A stretch of DNA of 8,643 nt, from positions 1 to 8,643 of the forward strand of contig DAOUEN010000160.1 in the NCBI GenBank assembly GCA_034430415.1, in the 5' to 3' direction. A model generated the notes under the pieces. It was given only the letters and a program-made list of their open reading frames with translations, had not been told where the DNA came from and did no database searches. Origin of the DNA: JADFUZ01 sp034430415. Lineage in GTDB: Bacteria > Chloroflexota > Dehalococcoidia > GIF9 > AB-539-J10. The translations under genes were made by a program, and so were the position numbers. Below are positions 6,763 through 8,643 of this stretch, piece by piece. The first letter of the stretch is position 1. Every line of letters begins with the position of its first letter.

Positions 6763-7845
6763 CTAGGCGAAGACGATGGTCGGAGCGGATATGGAGCCGC
6801 TGCCGGCGTCATAGCTCCCCTCCGAGCCGGAGGTGCTTATCTGCTCCAGCGTGGCGGCGTCGTGCGCCTCCAGGTTCTGCAAAATCAGGGGGCTGGAGGT
6901 CCCGCCCTCCTCGTTCACCCGGAAGGTGATGGTGGCTATGGTGCCGTCACTGGTGATGCCACCGCCGTTAACTATGCCGATTATGACCAGGCCCGGGGGG
7001 CCAACGTTGTGTTCGAACAGCGCGTCGCCGACGGCGGCGCCTTTCTCCACGGCGGTGGCCTGAAGCACGGCGTCGTCGTAGGATATCTCGACGTGGAGGC
7101 TGCCGACTGCGGCGGCGCCCTGGATGTTCACCGGTATGCTGACCTCGGTGGCGGCCCCGCCCGTGCCGGGTAAGGGCCCCCCCTGCCCTCCTCTGTCCAC
7201 TATCAGCATGTAGGCCGCCACAGCCACGATGGCTGCGGCCCCCACCGCTCCGCCGATGAGCAGCATCCGCCGGCGTCCCGGGGCCTTGGGCCTTTCGGCT
7301 GCGGGGGCTACCCCGCCGGGGGCTGACGGAGCGGCGAATTCCTTCTGTGCGCCGGTGGCCGGAGGCGGGCCGGCGACCGGGGGAGGGGCTGGCGCCTCAG
7401 CGGCAGGGGCGGGCGCGCCGGGGAGCGCCTCCACGTCGGCGGCGAAGCGGGCCTCGATGAGCCTTAGCAGCCGGTCGCCGTTTGCCTCGAGCCGGCCCAG
7501 CCTGGCCTGCAGGTCCTGCCGCGAACTCTGATAGGTCTCCGCGGGCAACTCACCCACCTTATACCGCAGCTCCAGCCTGGCCAGTTCCCGCCGGCAGGCC
7601 TCCAGCTGCTGCTGATTGTCCTGTAGCTGCTCCCTGAACTCGTTCCTTATCCCCTCGAGTTGAGCTTCGGCGGCGCTCAGCCTCTGCTCGTAGTCGGCGC
7701 TGGTGGAAGCGTACTGGTCTTCGGGAATATCGCCTTCCGCCTTGAGCCGGGCGAGCTTGATGAGAAAGCCCTCCAACCGCTCCTTCTCTGTCAGGGCTTC
7801 GATGAGTCTGCTTATCCCGTCAGTCATCTCCGGTACGGTCTCCAT
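6763..7845 (-). CDS. Membrane-anchored cohesin with intracellular duplicated SHOCT-like coiled coil
   Basis: The protein has 360 residues. Residues 10-135 are strongly charged and helical, with two related modules exactly 60 residues apart: LKAEGDIPEDQY (34-45) and YKVGELPAETY (95-105), each followed by a helix with D and RL at matching positions. They resemble SHOCT-type oligomerisation modules. A Pro/Ala linker covers 142-190. RRR then starts a single membrane helix (about 194-216), and positive-inside logic puts the N-terminus in the cytoplasm. About 232-355 is a cohesin-like domain (EVSIPVNIQGAAAVGSLHVE, YDDAVLQATAVEKG, GTIATITFRV). It would present a dockerin receptor on the outer face. 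It starts 12 nt after the stop of the zinc-ribbon gene. No good Shine-Dalgarno precedes the ATG at 7845; the ATG at 7827 (MTDGIS) is an alternative start that costs six residues and changes no domain. Confidence 0.82.
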   Translation of the reverse strand: METVPEMTDGISRLIEALTEKERLEGFLIKLARLKAEGDIPEDQYASTSADYEQRLSAAEAQLEGIRNEFREQLQDNQQQLEACRRELARLELRYKVGELPAETYQSSRQDLQARLGRLEANGDRLLRLIEARFAADVEALPGAPAPAAEAPAPPPVAGPPPATGAQKEFAAPSAPGGVAPAAERPKAPGRRRMLLIGGAVGAAAIVAVAAYMLIVDRGGQGGPLPGTGGAATEVSIPVNIQGAAAVGSLHVEISYDDAVLQATAVEKGAAVGDALFEHNVGPPGLVIIGIVNGGGITSDGTIATITFRVNEEGGTSSPLILQNLEAHDAATLEQISTSGSEGSYDAGSGSISAPTIVFA

Positions 7846-7857
7846 CTGGTTGGTGGG

Positions 7858-8553
7858 CTAGCCGAGCTGGCGGCCGCAGTGGATGCAGAAATTGGTGCCG
7901 GGCTGGTTGGCGTAGCCGCATCCCGGGCATGCTCCTGCCGCGTCACTGGACGCGGGTGCGGGCGCCGGTGCTGGTGCGGGCGCTGGTGGGGGAGCAAGGG
8001 CCGTGCCGCAGCGGACGCAGAACTTCTGGCCCCGGCCGCCCACGGCTCCACAGGCGGGACATTGCAGGGGGACAGGGGCGCCGGACAGCAGCCTCCAGTG
8101 CCGGAACAGGAGATAGCCGTTCATTCCCACGGCGGCCCCGGTGGAGAAATACATCGTGCTAAGGGCGTGGCCTACCACTTCTGAAGAGGCCCACAGCGCC
8201 AGCCCCTGGGTCACGGTGAAGGTGAGGGCCCAGACCGCCAGGTACCAGATCGACCTGCGGCCGGCTATCCGCCCGCGGCGGGTCAGACGGAGCTTCGTGG
8301 TATGTCCCCAGACGACGCCTACGCCCAGGCCTACTATCAGCATGGGCACGGCGATTCTCGCCGATACTGCTACTCCGAGCAGCCAGGCGTACACCGCCAG
8401 GAAGACCGGGCTGGTCGCCAACTGGATGATGAGGCTGCGAGCCGTTACCTGCTGCTCATGGCGCAGGCTCCTTATCATCAGGCCGATGGCGACAAGCGTC
8501 AGCGGGATGGAAAGGATACCGATGATGCGGAATATCAGATTGAGTATGTCCAT
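7858..8553 (-). CDS. Multi-pass membrane protein with two C-terminal zinc ribbons
   Basis: The protein has 231 residues. About five hydrophobic helices lie near 7-28, 42-62, 66-84, 102-122 and 131-151. The tail carries two zinc-ribbon knuckle pairs: Cys165/168 with Cys179/182 (CPACG, CVRCG) and Cys209/212 with Cys223/226 (CPGCG, CIHCG). They are joined by a Pro/Ala linker (about 186-201). Such double-ribbon tails occur in many bacterial membrane proteins of unknown role, probably as cytoplasmic protein-binding modules; I do not recognise the family of the membrane part. It is the first full gene of the run leading into the cohesin-dockerin genes, and its short distance to the next gene (12 nt) suggests co-transcription. 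A role in assembly, sensing or export for the cohesin system is possible but only inferred from position. The Shine-Dalgarno is weak. Confidence 0.8.
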   Translation of the reverse strand: MDILNLIFRIIGILSIPLTLVAIGLMIRSLRHEQQVTARSLIIQLATSPVFLAVYAWLLGVAVSARIAVPMLIVGLGVGVVWGHTTKLRLTRRGRIAGRRSIWYLAVWALTFTVTQGLALWASSEVVGHALSTMYFSTGAAVGMNGYLLFRHWRLLSGAPVPLQCPACGAVGGRGQKFCVRCGTALAPPPAPAPAPAPAPASSDAAGACPGCGYANQPGTNFCIHCGRQLG

Positions 8554-8594
8554 CTAGTTACCGACCGCTCCCGGCGGCTCCGCGTCGGGAGCAC

Positions 8595-8643
8595 CTAGCT
8601 GCCGCCCTCCGCCGCTGGCTTCTGCGCTTCCGTTTCGCTTTCC
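8595..8643 (-). CDS. C-terminal end of an upstream gene (partial)
   Basis: One minus-strand frame entering at the right edge reads ESETEAQKPAAEGGS and stops with TAG at 8597-8595, which looks like the charged, Ala-rich tail of a real protein. Another frame stays open to a TAG at 8556-8554, directly abutting the next ATG. With so few codons the choice is uncertain, and no function can be given. If the first frame is right, the gap to the zinc-ribbon gene is 41 nt, so the operon may extend upstream. Confidence 0.35.
   Translation of the reverse strand, partial: ESETEAQKPAAEGGS

Noticed and set aside
4327..7845. A classical cellulosome gene cluster
   Set aside because: There is no glycoside hydrolase or carbohydrate-binding module, and no scaffoldin with repeated cohesins.

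Overview
The window looks like part of a bacterial chromosome, GC-rich by eye, and every credible gene lies on the minus strand, so transcription runs from high to low coordinates. The lineage is probably an uncultured, environmental Chloroflexota-like bacterium (Dehalococcoidia or a relative). This is an inference, not a proof. It rests on a CARDB-type Ig domain followed by a C-terminal membrane helix ending in RR, on scattered cohesin and dockerin domains without cellulases, and on Shine-Dalgarno/sigma-A style signals. Other GC-rich phyla with large surface proteins are not excluded.

Layout from right to left (direction of transcription): (1) the last few codons of an upstream gene at the right edge, read with low confidence; (2) 8553-7858, a multi-pass membrane protein with two C-terminal zinc ribbons; (3) 7845-6763, a membrane-anchored protein with a duplicated SHOCT-like coiled-coil module inside the cell and a cohesin domain outside; (4) 6734-6114, a small secreted beta-domain protein ending in a dockerin; (5) 6117-4327, a secreted protein with an N-terminal six-cysteine domain, a FecR domain, a cohesin and a dockerin; (6) 4170-1150, a secreted, C-terminally anchored protein with a transglutaminase-like Cys-His-Asp domain, a probable seven-bladed propeller and Ig-like domains; (7) 967-1, an exported RTX (calcium-binding nonapeptide) protein that runs off the left edge.

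Genes 2-5 are spaced 12 bp, 28 bp and -4 bp apart and look like one operon. Together they could form a cell-surface assembly: the membrane cohesin as anchor, the FecR protein carrying both a cohesin and a dockerin as a connector that could chain, and the small dockerin protein as cargo or cap. No carbohydrate-active enzyme is present, so this is not an ordinary cellulosome. Genes 6 and 7 each have their own promoter. The two promoters share the same -35 and -10 hexamers, the same 18-bp spacer and the same flanking bases, which suggests co-expression. The dockerins, the RTX repeats and Asp-rich loops in gene 6 all point to calcium-dependent folding outside the cell.

No RNA gene, CRISPR array, insertion sequence or convincing terminator was seen. 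No gene-free stretch exceeds about 200 bp. The only two real intergenic regions (968-1149 and 4171-4326) hold the paired promoters.
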